Notes under the pieces: generated by a model | What the model was told of the DNA's origin: nothing | What the model saw: the letters and a program-made list of their open reading frames with translations, nothing else | Database searches by the model: none | Assembly (NCBI GenBank): GCA_963773105.1 | Contig: CAVZAA010000010.1 | Coordinates: 620,001-684,000, forward strand | Source of the DNA: Trebonia sp963773105 | GTDB lineage: Bacteria; Actinomycetota; Actinomycetes; Streptosporangiales; Streptosporangiaceae | Direction: 5' to 3' | Length of the DNA stretch: 64,000 nt | Made by a program: the position numbers and the translations under genes | In this document: positions 54,171-63,087 of the stretch, piece after piece | Numbering within the stretch: position 1 is the stretch's first letter | How the letters are laid out: each line of letters opens with the position of its first letter

Positions 54171-54944
54171 CTAGACGCGCGCGACGCCGACGAGCGCCTG
54201 GCCGGGGCGGGGCGGCAGCGGTGCCATCTGGCCGCCGTCAGGGCGCCATTCGCGGGCATCGACCACGCCCGGCGGCACCAGCGTCAGCGGGCCGAAAAAG
54301 CCGGTGAACTCGGCCACCGAGTGGTTGAACACCTGCGCGGCGCCGGCCGACGAGTAGGTGCCGAACCCCTTGGCCTCGGCGTCGCCGTCGGCCCGGCCGA
54401 CCGACAGCACCACGTAGCTGCCGGGCGCGAGCGCGGCCGCGTAGGCGGCCACCAGGTCCCGCGCCTCGTCCGGCTTGAAGAAGTGCAGCAGCGCCCCCAT
54501 CAGCAGGCAGGACGGCTGGGAGAGGTCGATGCCGGGGCTGATCGCGTCGAGGATGACGACGACCTGGCGGACGTCACCGTCGACCACGGTCACGCCGGGG
54601 TTGCCCTGCGCGGCCAGCGCGCGCAGGTGCGCGAGGACCACCGCGTCGGTGTCGATGTAGGCCACGTGCGCGCCGGCGGTAACCGCCTGGGCCGACTGAT
54701 GGGTGTTGGGCGCCGTCGGCATGCCGCAGCCGAGATCGATGAACTGGCTGATCCCCTGCTCGGCCGCCCACCTGGTCGCGCGCGCCAGGAACTGCCTGTT
54801 CTCCCGCATCACCAGGGCCGATATCGGCGCGACGGCCAACAGCTTGTCCGCGACTGCGCGATCGACGGCGAAATTATCCTTGCCGTTCAGCAGATAGTCG
54901 TAAACGCGGGCAATAGAGGGCGTAGTGGGATCGAAGTCGGCCAC
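54171..54944 (-). CDS. SAM-dependent methyltransferase, Methyltransf_19 type (PF04672-like)
   Basis: The 257-residue protein begins at a GTG and has the group signature TTPSIARVYDYLLNGKDNFAVDRAVAD. The SAM site is FIDLGCGMPTAPNTHQSAQ, a variant glycine motif of this family, followed by VAYIDTDAVVLAH. QPSCLLMGALLHFFKPDEA and YVVLSVGRAD are further conserved parts. This family has many copies in streptomycetes, and the substrate is unknown; several lie next to XRE/DUF397 genes, though not here. It is divergent from coaE. Confidence 0.88.
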   Translation of the reverse strand: MADFDPTTPSIARVYDYLLNGKDNFAVDRAVADKLLAVAPISALVMRENRQFLARATRWAAEQGISQFIDLGCGMPTAPNTHQSAQAVTAGAHVAYIDTDAVVLAHLRALAAQGNPGVTVVDGDVRQVVVILDAISPGIDLSQPSCLLMGALLHFFKPDEARDLVAAYAAALAPGSYVVLSVGRADGDAEAKGFGTYSSAGAAQVFNHSVAEFTGFFGPLTLVPPGVVDAREWRPDGGQMAPLPPRPGQALVGVARV

Positions 54945-55034
54945 GGGTCACATCGTAGCGTGCCGATGTTTTCACCGAGCCGGGGCGACGTAGGGTGATC
55001 GCGGAACAGGCGGGAAGGGCGCGATGGGAGAGAA

Positions 55035-55691
55035 ATGCTGAAGGTCGGGCTGACGGGCGGGATCGGTTCGGGTAAGAGCACCGTATCGGCCCGCCTGGCC
55101 GAGTTGGGTGCCGTCGTCCTCGACGCCGACAAGGCGGCGCGCGCGGTGGTCGAGCCGGGAACACCCGGGCTGGCGGCGATCACGGCCGACTTCGGTCCGG
55201 GGGTGCTCGCGGCCGACGGCTCGCTTGACCGGGCCAAGCTGGCCGCGATCGTGTTCGCCGACGAGGCCGCGCTGGCGCGGCTCAACGCCATCACCCACCC
55301 GCTCATCCACGAGTACATTCGCGCCGCCGAGGAGGAGGCCGTCCGGGCGGGCGGCGACGGTGTGGTACTGGTGCACGACGTCGCGCTGCTGGCGGAGTGG
55401 GGCCGGGCGAAGGAGTTCGACCTGGTCATCGTCGTCGACGTGCCGGCCGAGACGCAGCTCGAGCGGCTCACCGGGCAGCGCGGGATGGAAGCGGACCAGG
55501 CCCGCGCGCGGATGGCGGCGCAGGCCAGCCGGGACCAGCGGCTGGCGGTGGCCGACATCGTGATCGACAATTCCGGTTCCCGCAAGGACCTGGACCGGCT
55601 GGTGTCCGAGGTCTGGGCCCAGCTGCAGGCCCGCGCTCGGGTCTCGGACGGCAGGGCCTCGAACGGCAAGGTCTCGGACGGCACAGCCTGA
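55035..55691 (+). CDS. coaE: Dephospho-CoA kinase
   Basis: The 218-residue protein starts LKVGLTGGIGSGKSTVSARLAELGAVVLDADK with the P-loop GGIGSGKST and the conserved DADK. INAITHPLIHEYI and VVLVHDVALLAEWG follow, then VVVDVPAETQLERLTGQRGM and IDNSGSRKDLDRLV. It phosphorylates dephospho-CoA to CoA, the last step of CoA synthesis. The last 20 residues are an Arg/Ser/Asp-rich extension with a small repeat (VSDGRASNGKVSDGTA). It is convergent with rpsA, as often in actinomycetes, separated by a hairpin. Confidence 0.95.
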   Translation: MLKVGLTGGIGSGKSTVSARLAELGAVVLDADKAARAVVEPGTPGLAAITADFGPGVLAADGSLDRAKLAAIVFADEAALARLNAITHPLIHEYIRAAEEEAVRAGGDGVVLVHDVALLAEWGRAKEFDLVIVVDVPAETQLERLTGQRGMEADQARARMAAQASRDQRLAVADIVIDNSGSRKDLDRLVSEVWAQLQARARVSDGRASNGKVSDGTA

Positions 55692-55725
55692 GTTAGGCAG
55701 CGCTTGGTTGCGGTGTGAAATGACA

Positions 55726-55763
55726 CTGCCCCGCCGCCCGAGATCACGCGGGCGGCGGGGCAG
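55726..55763. terminator. Bidirectional hairpin between coaE and rpsA
   Basis: A perfect 15-base stem (CTGCCCCGCCGCCCG with its complement) with loop AGATCACG lies between the two convergent stop codons. It can serve both directions. Confidence 0.88.
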
Positions 55764-55788
55764 CGACGGGTGTTGCCTGGCTGACTTC

Positions 55789-57303
55789 TTAGCTCTGACC
55801 GCCGGAGAGCTTCTCCCGCAGCGCGGCCAGGGCCTCGTCGGAGGCCAGGGTGCCGGTCGGGGCGCCCGGCTCGGCCGCCGGACGGCCGGCCCGCGGTGCG
55901 CGCGGAGCGGACTCGACGGTGGTGACGCCGCCCTCGGCGACCTCGCCATTCTCCGCCGCTTCCTCGGCCTTGGCGCGGGACTCCTCGATCTGCTTGCGGT
56001 GCGCCTCGAAGCGGGCGCGGGCCTCGGCGTACTGCCGCTCCCACTCCTCACGCTGGGAGTCGAAGCCGGGCAGCCAGTCGCCCGTCTCCGAGTCGAAGCC
56101 CTCGGGGTACAGGTAGTTGCCCGCCTCGTCATAGGTCGCGGGCATGCCGTAGAGCGTCGGGTCGAACTCGTCGCCCGTCGCCTCGCCGACCGTGCCCTCG
56201 TTGGCCTGCTTGAGCGACAGCGAGATACGGCGGCGGTCCAGGTCGATGTCGATGATCTTGACGAAGATCTCCTCGCCCACCTGGACGACCTGCTCCGGGA
56301 TCTCCACGTGGCGGTCGGCCAGCTCGGAGATGTGGACCAGGCCCTCGATGCCCTCCTCGACCCGGACGAACGCGCCGAACGGCACCAGCTTGGTGACCCG
56401 GCCGGGGACGACCTGGCCGATCTGGTGGGTCCGGGCGAACTGCTGCCACGGGTCTTCCTGGGTGGACTTCAGCGACAGCGACACGCGCTCGCGGTCCATG
56501 TCCACGTCGAGAACCTCGACCGTGACCTCCTGGCCGACCTCGACAACCTCGCCCGGGTGGTCGATGTGCTTCCAGGACAGCTCGGACACGTGCACCAGGC
56601 CGTCCACGCCGCCGAGGTCGACGAACGCGCCGAAGTTGACGATCGACGAGACGACGCCCTTGCGGATCTGGCCCTTGCGCAGCGTGTTGAGGAACGTGTG
56701 GCGGACCTCGGACTGGGTCTGCTCGAGCCAGGCACGGCGGGACAGCACCACGTTGTTGCGGTTCTTGTCCAGCTCGATGATCTTGGCCTCGATCTCCTTG
56801 CCGACGTACGGCTGGAGGTCGCGGACCCGGCGCATCTCCACCAGCGACGCCGGCAGGAAGCCGCGCAGCCCGATGTCGAGGATGAGACCGCCCTTGACGA
56901 CCTCGATGACGGTGCCGGTGACGACGCCGTCCTCTTCCTTGATCCGCTCGATGGTGCCCCACGCGCGCTCGTACTGCGCCCGCTTCTTGGACAGGATGAG
57001 GCGGCCTTCCTTGTCCTCCTTCTGGAGAACCAGGGCCTCGATCTGCTCGCCGGTCTTGACGACATCGTGCGGATCGACGTCGTGCTTGATCGACAGCTCG
57101 CGGGACGGGATGACGCCCTCGGTCTTGTAACCGATATCGAGCAAGACCTCGTCCCGGTCGACCTTGACGACGGTCCCCTCGACAATGTCGCCGTCGTTGA
57201 AGTACTTGATGGTCAGGTCGATCGCGGCGAGGAATTCCTCCTCGGACCCGATGTCGTTGATCGCTACCTGCGGGGTCGAGGTGGTTTGCGTGCTGCTCGT
57301 CAT
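55789..57303 (-). CDS. rpsA: 30S ribosomal protein S1
   Basis: The 504-residue protein contains four S1 RNA-binding domains, starting with GDIVEGTVVKVDRDEVLLDIGYKTEGVIP, then GVVTGTVIEVVKGGLILDIGLRGFLP, GVVSSIVNFGAFVDLGGVDGLVHVSEL and GRVTKLVPFGAFVRVEEGIEGLVHISEL. The C-terminal 130 residues are charged and disordered, as in other actinomycetes. It binds mRNA at the 30S subunit. The ATG ending at 57303 (MTSSTQTTSTPQVA) was chosen. A promoter about 180 bases upstream leaves a long leader that could take part in autoregulation. Confidence 0.97.
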   Translation of the reverse strand: MTSSTQTTSTPQVAINDIGSEEEFLAAIDLTIKYFNDGDIVEGTVVKVDRDEVLLDIGYKTEGVIPSRELSIKHDVDPHDVVKTGEQIEALVLQKEDKEGRLILSKKRAQYERAWGTIERIKEEDGVVTGTVIEVVKGGLILDIGLRGFLPASLVEMRRVRDLQPYVGKEIEAKIIELDKNRNNVVLSRRAWLEQTQSEVRHTFLNTLRKGQIRKGVVSSIVNFGAFVDLGGVDGLVHVSELSWKHIDHPGEVVEVGQEVTVEVLDVDMDRERVSLSLKSTQEDPWQQFARTHQIGQVVPGRVTKLVPFGAFVRVEEGIEGLVHISELADRHVEIPEQVVQVGEEIFVKIIDIDLDRRRISLSLKQANEGTVGEATGDEFDPTLYGMPATYDEAGNYLYPEGFDSETGDWLPGFDSQREEWERQYAEARARFEAHRKQIEESRAKAEEAAENGEVAEGGVTTVESAPRAPRAGRPAAEPGAPTGTLASDEALAALREKLSGGQS

Positions 57304-57488
57304 GAGTGAGTGGGCTCCGGATGCGGACAGGAATGAATGGTGCGCGCCGCGGACCATGCAGTGAACGCGCGGGACTTGCCTGACCGGTTCACAGCCACGG
57401 CACGCCCCGGCGGCCTGCCTGAAGTGGTCACGCGACTCTGGGAGTCACCTGGCCGCGACGGGCCGCACGAGGACACAGCGCGATGTTC

Positions 57489-57517
57489 AGCTTATGAAGT
57501 TATTGCTGGCAGGTCAA
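57489..57517 (-). promoter_or_regulatory. Predicted sigma-70-type promoter of rpsA
   Basis: On the minus strand TTGACC (57512-57517) is followed after 17 bases by TAAGCT (57489-57494). Transcription would start near 57482, giving a leader of about 180 bases before the rpsA start. Confidence 0.55.
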
Positions 57518-57956
57518 TTTCGGCAGGCTACGACTCGGCCTCAGTATCGCCGGCGCACGGCAGCCTGTCGTCAGCGGGCCGCGTCGTGGGGTCGCCGTCA
57601 TGCACACCCGGCCGGCTTTACCCGATCAACAGCAGACCCTTTCATCCCAGGGCCCGGTCCGCAGGACGTGAGCGTGTGCTGTTGGGGGCTCCCCACGACC
57701 CGAAGAGCCCACGATCATGCCCGAACAGCCCGCAAGACGACTCGAACAGCCCACGATCACGTGCCATGTCCGATATGCCCGAACCTAACGGTGGCGCTGA
57801 ACCAGACGGCATGAGCGCGCGTTGCTGATGTCGGGGCTGCAAACCGGCTCGCATGGCTCGTGGGGCGACAGGGACCACGCCGAATGTCAGACCTGGTCGA
57901 TAGCGTGTTCGTATCAAGTTCTCCTTGACTCAGATCAACCGGAAGGAAGACCGATC
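57518..57956. other. Non-coding interval between rpsA promoter and DUF222 fragment
   Basis: No supported gene. Short direct repeats occur at about 57700-57760 (GAACAGCCC twice, GCCCACGATCA twice). A GGAAGGAAG ribosome site at the right end belongs to the following fragment gene. Confidence 0.4.
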
Positions 57957-58286
57957 ATGGATCAGGCAAGGTTGTCTCGACCCGCCCCGCCGTGGCCCGC
58001 CGTCCTGGCAGACGCCGAATACGAGTCATTGCTGTCCGAGGCCCGCGGTTTTGCGACTCCCGGCGAACCGGCCTTCGTTCAAGCGCTGGATTCCCTTCGC
58101 CCGGGGCCGCTGTTGCTGGCGGTTATCGAGGTGAGCATTAACGATCTGAGCCGCCATTCGGACGCCGAGCTTGCCGCTGTGCTGCGGGCGTGCGAGCGCC
58201 TCATCACCTATGCGAGGTACCTGCAGTTTCTGGCCATCAGGGAGTTGGCTCGGCGCGATCTGACCGCTTCCGTGGACGTGGCCTGA
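57957..58286 (+). pseudogene. Truncated DUF222 (HNH endonuclease-like) N-terminal fragment
   Basis: An ATG behind GGAAGGAAG opens a 109-codon frame. The segment LDSLRPGPLLLAVIEVSINDLSRHSDAELAAVLRACERLITYARYLQFLAIRELARRD (described in part) aligns by eye with the N-terminal helices of the DUF222 protein at 50345-52585 (LRPGPILAAL...LTDDQLTGALRAARRIEARA...LVAELARRR). The frame stops at 58286, only 21 bases before the end of polA, so the remaining DUF222 region and the HNH domain are gone. The intact start suggests it may still be translated as a short helical protein. Confidence 0.65.
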
Positions 58287-58307
58287 CGGGCCGCTACGGC
58301 TTCCGGG

Positions 58308-61037
58308 TCAGTGGGCCGCCTCGGCCCAGCTGCGGCCGATGCCGGTGGAGACCGCGAGCGGAACCCGGAGCGTCGTGGCCGCGCCCATCTCGGTCGTCAC
58401 CAGGGTCGTAAGGGCCTCCAGTTCGCCCGGGGCGACCTCGAAGATGAGCTCGTCGTGGACCTGCAGCAGCATCCGCGAACGCAGGCCGGCCGCCGCCAGC
58501 TCGGCACGCACGCGGAGCATCGCGACCTTGATGACATCGGCGGCGGAGCCCTGGATGGGGGCGTTCAACGCCATCCGCTCCGCCATTTCCCGGCGCTGCC
58601 GGTTGTCCGAGGTCAGGTCGGGCAGGTAGCGGCGACGGCCCATGATCGTGGACGTGTAGCCGTCGAGGCGGGCCTGCGCCACGATGGACTGGAGGTAGTC
58701 GCGGACCCCGCCGAACTCCTCGAAGTAGTCGTCCATCAGGCCGCGCGCCTCCTCGACGGCGACCCGCAGCTGGCCGGAGAGGCCGAACGCGGACAGGCCG
58801 TAGGCGAGGCCGTAGTTCATCGCCTTGATCTTCGCCCGCTGCTCGGCGTTCACGTCGGTCGGCTCCACCCCGAACACCCGGGAGGCGGTTGCGGCGTGGA
58901 AGTCGTGGCCCGACTCGAACGCGGCGATCAGCGCCTCGTCGCCGGACAGGTCGGCCATGATGCGCAGCTCGATCTGGCTGTAGTCGGCGGTGAGCAGGGT
59001 CTCGTAGCCGGGGCCGACGACGAAGCCCTCGCGGATGCGGCGGCCGAGCTCGGTGCGGATCGGGATGTTCTGCAGGTTCGGGTCGGTCGAGGACAGGCGG
59101 CCGGTCGCCGCGACCATCTGGTTGTAGGTGGTGTGGATGCGCCCGTCATCGCCGGTCGCCAGGCTCAGGATGTCGACGAAGGACTTGAGCTTGGAGACGT
59201 CGCGGTGGTGCATGATGTGCTGCAGAACCGGCTGCCCGGTGCTGGCCAGCAGGTTCGTCAGCGCGTCGGAGTCGGTGGTGTAGCCGGTCTTGATCTTCTT
59301 CGTCTTCGGCAGCCCGAGCTCGGTGAACAGCACCTCCTGGAGCTGCTTGGGCGAGCCGAGGTTGAACTCGTGGCCGACCTCGGCGTAGGCGGCCTGCTCG
59401 GCCGCCTTGACCTCGCCGTAGAGCGACGCCGACATCTCCGCGAAGTGCTCGACGTCGGCCGCAATCCCGATCCGCTCCATCTCCGCCAGCACGTACTCGA
59501 GCGGCAGCTCGATCTCGTTCAGCAGCCGGGTCGCGCCGCGCGCTTCGAGGTCCTCGTCCAGCGCGGCGGCCAGGTCGAGGGTGGCCACCGCCCGCCAGAC
59601 CAGCGCCAGCGCCGCCTCCTGCTCGTCGGAGCCGTCGAGGGTGAGCTGCACGTCGCCGCCCGCGGCGTTGCGCAGCTCCTTGCCCAGGTAGCGCAGCGAC
59701 AGATCGGCCAGGTCGAAGGTCCGCTGACCGGGCAGCGCGAGGTAGGCGGCGAGGGCGGTGTCGCTGGTGAGGCCCTTCAGCGTGTACCCGAGCGCGGCGA
59801 GGGCGTGGATGGGCCCCTTGGCGTCGTGCAGCGCCTTCGGGTGGCGCTCGTCCGCCAGCCACTCGCCCAGCGCGCGGTCGTCGTCCGGGGTCAGCAGCGT
59901 CGGGTCGATGAACGCGCCGGCGCCATCGGGGGTGGCGAGCGCGATGGAGGCGACCGCCCCGGTGCCACTGCCCCAGGTACCTGCCACGGCCAGTCCGGTC
60001 CGTTCGACCGACTCATGGTTTTCCAGCCAGGCGGCGACCTGCCCGGGGCCGAGGACGGATGCGTCGACCTCGAAGCCCCCGGTTTGCTTGTCGGCCGCGC
60101 CCGCGTCGCCCGTGGTGGCGGCGGCGGGCGCGCCGGGCAGGCCGTCGGGGAAGGTCGTGTACAGCCGGTCGCGCAGCACCCGGAACTGCAGGGTGTCGAA
60201 GAGCTGGTGGATCGTGTTGCGGTCCCAGCGGGCGGGCGCCAGGTCGGCCGGGACGGCGCCGACCGTCTCGGTCGGCAGGTCGCAGATCAGCTGGGTGAGC
60301 TGGCGGTTGCGGAGCACATTGCCGAGGTTCTCGCGGAGCGCGTCGCCCGCCTTGCCCTTCACCTCGTCGACCCGATTGACCAGGTTCTCGAGCGAGCCGA
60401 AGTCCACGATCCACTTGGTCGCGGTCTTCTCCCCCACGCCGGGGATGGAGGGCAGGTTGTCGCTCGGGTCGCCCCGCAGCGCGGCGAAGTCGGGGTACTG
60501 CTGCGGGGTCAGCCCGTACTTCTCCACCAGGGAGGCAGGGTCGTAGCGCTTCATGTCGGACACGCCGCGGCTGTTGTAGAGCACGGTCACGTGGTCGTCG
60601 ATGAGCTGGAAGGTGTCGCGGTCGCCGGTGACGATGAGGACGTCCTCGCCTGCCGCGCTGGCCTGCGACGCGAGGGTGGCGATGATGTCGTCGGCCTCGT
60701 AGCCGGCGGCGGACAGGTGACGGATGCCGAGCGCGTCCAGAACCTCGAAGATGAGGCTGATCTGGCTGCGGAACTCATCCGGCGCCTTGGTCCGGCCGGC
60801 CTTGTACTCGACGTACTGCTCGTGCCTGAAGGTCGGCTCGGACCGGTCGAACGCCACCGCCACCCGCGTGGGCTTCTCGTCCCGCAGGACGTTGATCAGC
60901 ATCGCGGTGAAACCGTAGACGGCGTTGGTGGGCTGGCCGGTCGTGGTCGCGAAGTTCTCCACCGGGAGCGCGAAGAACGCCCGGTACGCCAGCGAGTGCC
61001 CGTCGAGCAGCAGGAGCCTGTCAGTCACGCTTCGCAT
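58308..61037 (-). CDS. polA: DNA polymerase I
   Basis: The 909-residue protein has three domains. Residues 1-300 are the 5'-3' exonuclease (LLLLDGHSLAYRAFFALP, GYEADDIIATLA, VTGDRDTFQLI, GDPSDNLPSIPGVGEKTA). Residues about 330-510 are the 3'-5' exonuclease-like domain, which lacks the DxE metal motifs and is thus inactive, as usual in actinomycetes. The polymerase domain has DPNLQNIPIRTELGRRIREGF, LLTADYSQIELRIMADLSGD (motif A), RAKIKAMNYGLAYGLS (finger motif B) and LLQVHDELIFEV (motif C). It fills gaps and removes RNA primers. The start may be the ATG at 61037 or a GTG three codons later. Confidence 0.97.
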   Translation of the reverse strand: MRSVTDRLLLLDGHSLAYRAFFALPVENFATTTGQPTNAVYGFTAMLINVLRDEKPTRVAVAFDRSEPTFRHEQYVEYKAGRTKAPDEFRSQISLIFEVLDALGIRHLSAAGYEADDIIATLASQASAAGEDVLIVTGDRDTFQLIDDHVTVLYNSRGVSDMKRYDPASLVEKYGLTPQQYPDFAALRGDPSDNLPSIPGVGEKTATKWIVDFGSLENLVNRVDEVKGKAGDALRENLGNVLRNRQLTQLICDLPTETVGAVPADLAPARWDRNTIHQLFDTLQFRVLRDRLYTTFPDGLPGAPAAATTGDAGAADKQTGGFEVDASVLGPGQVAAWLENHESVERTGLAVAGTWGSGTGAVASIALATPDGAGAFIDPTLLTPDDDRALGEWLADERHPKALHDAKGPIHALAALGYTLKGLTSDTALAAYLALPGQRTFDLADLSLRYLGKELRNAAGGDVQLTLDGSDEQEAALALVWRAVATLDLAAALDEDLEARGATRLLNEIELPLEYVLAEMERIGIAADVEHFAEMSASLYGEVKAAEQAAYAEVGHEFNLGSPKQLQEVLFTELGLPKTKKIKTGYTTDSDALTNLLASTGQPVLQHIMHHRDVSKLKSFVDILSLATGDDGRIHTTYNQMVAATGRLSSTDPNLQNIPIRTELGRRIREGFVVGPGYETLLTADYSQIELRIMADLSGDEALIAAFESGHDFHAATASRVFGVEPTDVNAEQRAKIKAMNYGLAYGLSAFGLSGQLRVAVEEARGLMDDYFEEFGGVRDYLQSIVAQARLDGYTSTIMGRRRYLPDLTSDNRQRREMAERMALNAPIQGSAADVIKVAMLRVRAELAAAGLRSRMLLQVHDELIFEVAPGELEALTTLVTTEMGAATTLRVPLAVSTGIGRSWAEAAH

Positions 61038-61505
61038 CCTATGACCGCGGGGCCGGCCTCGCCGACTTGGCCGCGAACGCGGGCCCTGGGAAGGGCTTGG
61101 GAAGACCTTGGGAAGCGCGACACGCCGTCGCTACGAGATTGTTATCAATACCCGGTTGGATACGCTCCGTTGCTAAACGTGGTGCTAACGGTTGCAGCCT
61201 GCCGGCCAGGCGGTGCGGGGATTGCCCTGTTCGCAGCCGCTATGGACCGCCCTTGCGGGCATATCTCCGGCGAACGGCGCCAAACTGGGATCGACTTGGG
61301 TAAACACACCGGAATCGGCAGGGAACCGCGAGCGGTCCTCCCGCCGAACTCCGCTTTGCCGATGGGTCTTCGGATCGCTAACGTAACGACGGCGGACCCG
61401 GGGGCCCAAGTAGAGAACGTGTCTGCCCGGGGAAGGTGGACACGGTACCAACGGGTCCCCGGGTCCCCCACAGTGCTCGTTGTTTCGGGGGGACGGCGGG
61501 ATTTG
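61038..61505. other. Non-coding interval between polA and pdtaR
   Basis: These 468 bases hold no frame I can support. Inverted copies of GGACCCGGGG (61394-61403) and CCCCGGGTCC (61457-61466) could pair across a 53-base loop downstream of pdtaR, perhaps a transcription end. The polA promoter must lie near 61040-61170, but no clear boxes stand out. Confidence 0.4.
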
Positions 61506-62126
61506 CTACTCAGACTTCTCTGTTGCCTGGTCAGAGGTCGTGGTCGCGTTCAGCGTTCCCTCGATCACGGCCTCCGCGACCTTGCGCATCGTCAGCCGCC
61601 GGTCCATCGACGTCTTCTGGATCCAGCGGAACGCCTGCGGCTCGGACAGCCCGTGCTCGGACTGGAGCAGCCCCTTGGCCCGGTCGAGGAGCTTGCGGAC
61701 CTCGAGGCGGTCCTTGAGGGTGACGACTTCGGAGTCGAGCGCCTTGATCTCGCTGTACCGGCTGACCGCCATCTCGATCGCTGGCACCAGGTCCGCCTTG
61801 GTGAACGGCTTCACCAGGTACGCCATCGCACCCGCGTCGCGGGCCCGCTCCACCAGTTCGCGCTGCGAGAACGCGGTCAGGATGACCACCGGGGCGATCC
61901 GCTCGGCGGCGATCCGCTCGGCGGCCGAGATCCCGTCCAGGACCGGCATCTTCACGTCGAAGATGGCGAGGTCGGGTTTGAGGGCGGTCACCTTCTCGAT
62001 GGCAGTCTCGCCGTCGGCCGCCTCGGCGACCACCGAGTAGCCTTCCTCTTCCAGCATCTCCTTGAGATCGAGGCGGATCAGCGCCTCATCTTCCGCAATA
62101 ACGACACGCAACGCATTCTGGCTCAC
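61506..62126 (-). CDS. pdtaR: ANTAR-domain response regulator (PdtaR type)
   Basis: The 206-residue protein has a receiver domain: VVIAEDEALIRLDLKEMLEEEGY with acidic pocket, phospho-acceptor in DLAIFDVKMPVLDG, and LTAFSQ and LVKPFTK (Thr/Lys switch). Residues 130-195 are an ANTAR domain (DRLEVRKLLDRAKGLLQSEHGLSEPQAFRWIQKTSMDRRLTM, in part), which binds paired RNA hairpins and prevents termination. The similarity to Mycobacterium PdtaR (Rv1626) covers the whole length. The GTG ending at 62126 is chosen. The partner histidine kinase PdtaS is not in view. Confidence 0.93.
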   Translation of the reverse strand: MSQNALRVVIAEDEALIRLDLKEMLEEEGYSVVAEAADGETAIEKVTALKPDLAIFDVKMPVLDGISAAERIAAERIAPVVILTAFSQRELVERARDAGAMAYLVKPFTKADLVPAIEMAVSRYSEIKALDSEVVTLKDRLEVRKLLDRAKGLLQSEHGLSEPQAFRWIQKTSMDRRLTMRKVAEAVIEGTLNATTTSDQATEKSE

Positions 62127-62172
62127 GCAGCAGAGCCTACCGTCAACCGGTAAGCTCATATCCATCAGGCCA

Positions 62173-62255
62173 GCCGGGATGACGGAACGGCAGACGTTGA
62201 TCTCTCAAAAGGATCTGTCCGAAAGGGCGTGCGGGTTCGAATCCCGCTCCCGGCA
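62173..62255 (+). tRNA. tRNA-Leu (anticodon CAA)
   Basis: Acceptor arms GCCGGGA (62173-62179) and TCCCGGC (62248-62254) pair perfectly, with discriminator A at 62255 and no encoded CCA. The anticodon stem GATCT/GGATC encloses the loop CTCAAAA, giving anticodon CAA (62206-62208). A long variable arm (GTCC GAAA GGGC) makes it a class II tRNA, as for Leu, and the T arm is GCGGG TTCGAAT CCCGC. It reads UUG, a rare codon in such a GC-rich genome. Confidence 0.93.
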
Positions 62256-62294
62256 CTAGTCGAAAATGTCAGTGGCGCATCTCACAATGGTGCC

Positions 62295-63074
62295 GTGCAT
62301 CCCCAGGCAACGGTGGATCAAGCTCGTGCCCTCTGCGCGCAGGGGGTGTTCGACCGTGAGGTCGCCCTGATCGTCGGGGTCCCCATCCGTGCCGTCAGAA
62401 AATGGCGCACCGGTCAACGTCGCGCCCCTGGCCGTGGTCCCGCGAGGGTCCCCTGTCCGCGTTGCGCCGACGAAGTTACCCTCCCGGAGCCCGAGGCCGA
62501 TTACGCATACCTGCTGGGGCTCTACCTCGGCGACGGCCACATCGTCCTGGCCGGCGACCGATCCAAGGCCGTGTGGAAACTCTGCGTCTGGTGCGCCGAC
62601 GACTGGCCCGGGCTGGTCCAGGAGTGTGCCCGGGCCATGCGTGCGATTCGCCCTGATAACCGGGTTGCGCTGATGCAGAAGCAGGGATGCGTTCAGGTAT
62701 CGAGTCACTCCCGGCACTGGCCATGCTTGTTTCCGCAGCACGGGCCGGGTAAGAAGCACACCCGTAAGATCGAGCTGGCCGACTGGCAGCAACTCATCGT
62801 GGAGCAGTATCCGGGGGACTTCGCGCGCGGGCTATTTCACTCCGACGGGTATCGAGGGGTTAACCGGGTGCGGCGGAGGTGGCGGAACTGCGATCACTGG
62901 TACGAGTACCCGCGGTACCTGTTCAGCAATGAGTCGTCGGACATCCTGCTGCTGTGCGGTCAGACGCTCGACCGGCTGGGAGTGCAGTGGCGCTTCTCGA
63001 AGCCGAACACGATCTCGGTGGCGAAGCGGGCGGCGGTGTCGCGGCTGGATGAGTTCGTGGGGCCGAAGTACTGA
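62295..63074 (+). CDS. Helix-turn-helix plus LAGLIDADG endonuclease-like protein
   Basis: The 259-residue protein starts at GTG 62295, 39 bases after the tRNA. Residues 1-45 look like a helix-turn-helix (TVDQARALCAQGVFDREVALIVGVPIRAVRKW), followed by a CPRC knuckle. Two LAGLIDADG-type motifs are present: YLLGLYLGDGHIV (about residue 77) and FARGLFHSDGYRG (about 180), both keeping the catalytic aspartate, with a typical spacing of about 100 residues. It is not inside an intron or intein, so it is a free-standing homing-endonuclease-like protein or a regulator derived from one. No ribosome site is evident. Composition is somewhat lower in GC than the neighbours (N/W/H/Y-rich). Confidence 0.78.
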   Translation: MHPQATVDQARALCAQGVFDREVALIVGVPIRAVRKWRTGQRRAPGRGPARVPCPRCADEVTLPEPEADYAYLLGLYLGDGHIVLAGDRSKAVWKLCVWCADDWPGLVQECARAMRAIRPDNRVALMQKQGCVQVSSHSRHWPCLFPQHGPGKKHTRKIELADWQQLIVEQYPGDFARGLFHSDGYRGVNRVRRRWRNCDHWYEYPRYLFSNESSDILLLCGQTLDRLGVQWRFSKPNTISVAKRAAVSRLDEFVGPKY

Positions 63075-63087
63075 CCGGCGCGGCGTG

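Noticed and set aside
55708..57309. Long plus-strand frame opposite rpsA
   Set aside because: Exact antisense of a clear S1 gene; Leu/Asp/Gly-rich without motifs.
58311..62153. Very long open frame (1280 codons) on the plus strand
   Set aside because: It is antisense to polA and pdtaR and reaches this length only because of GC-biased third positions. The encoded sequence is low-complexity Gly/Arg/Val without family signatures.
62229..62294. Upstream start for the LAGLIDADG protein inside the tRNA
   Set aside because: It would begin within the tRNA T arm; the GTG at 62295 is the first start outside the tRNA and begins the helix-turn-helix.
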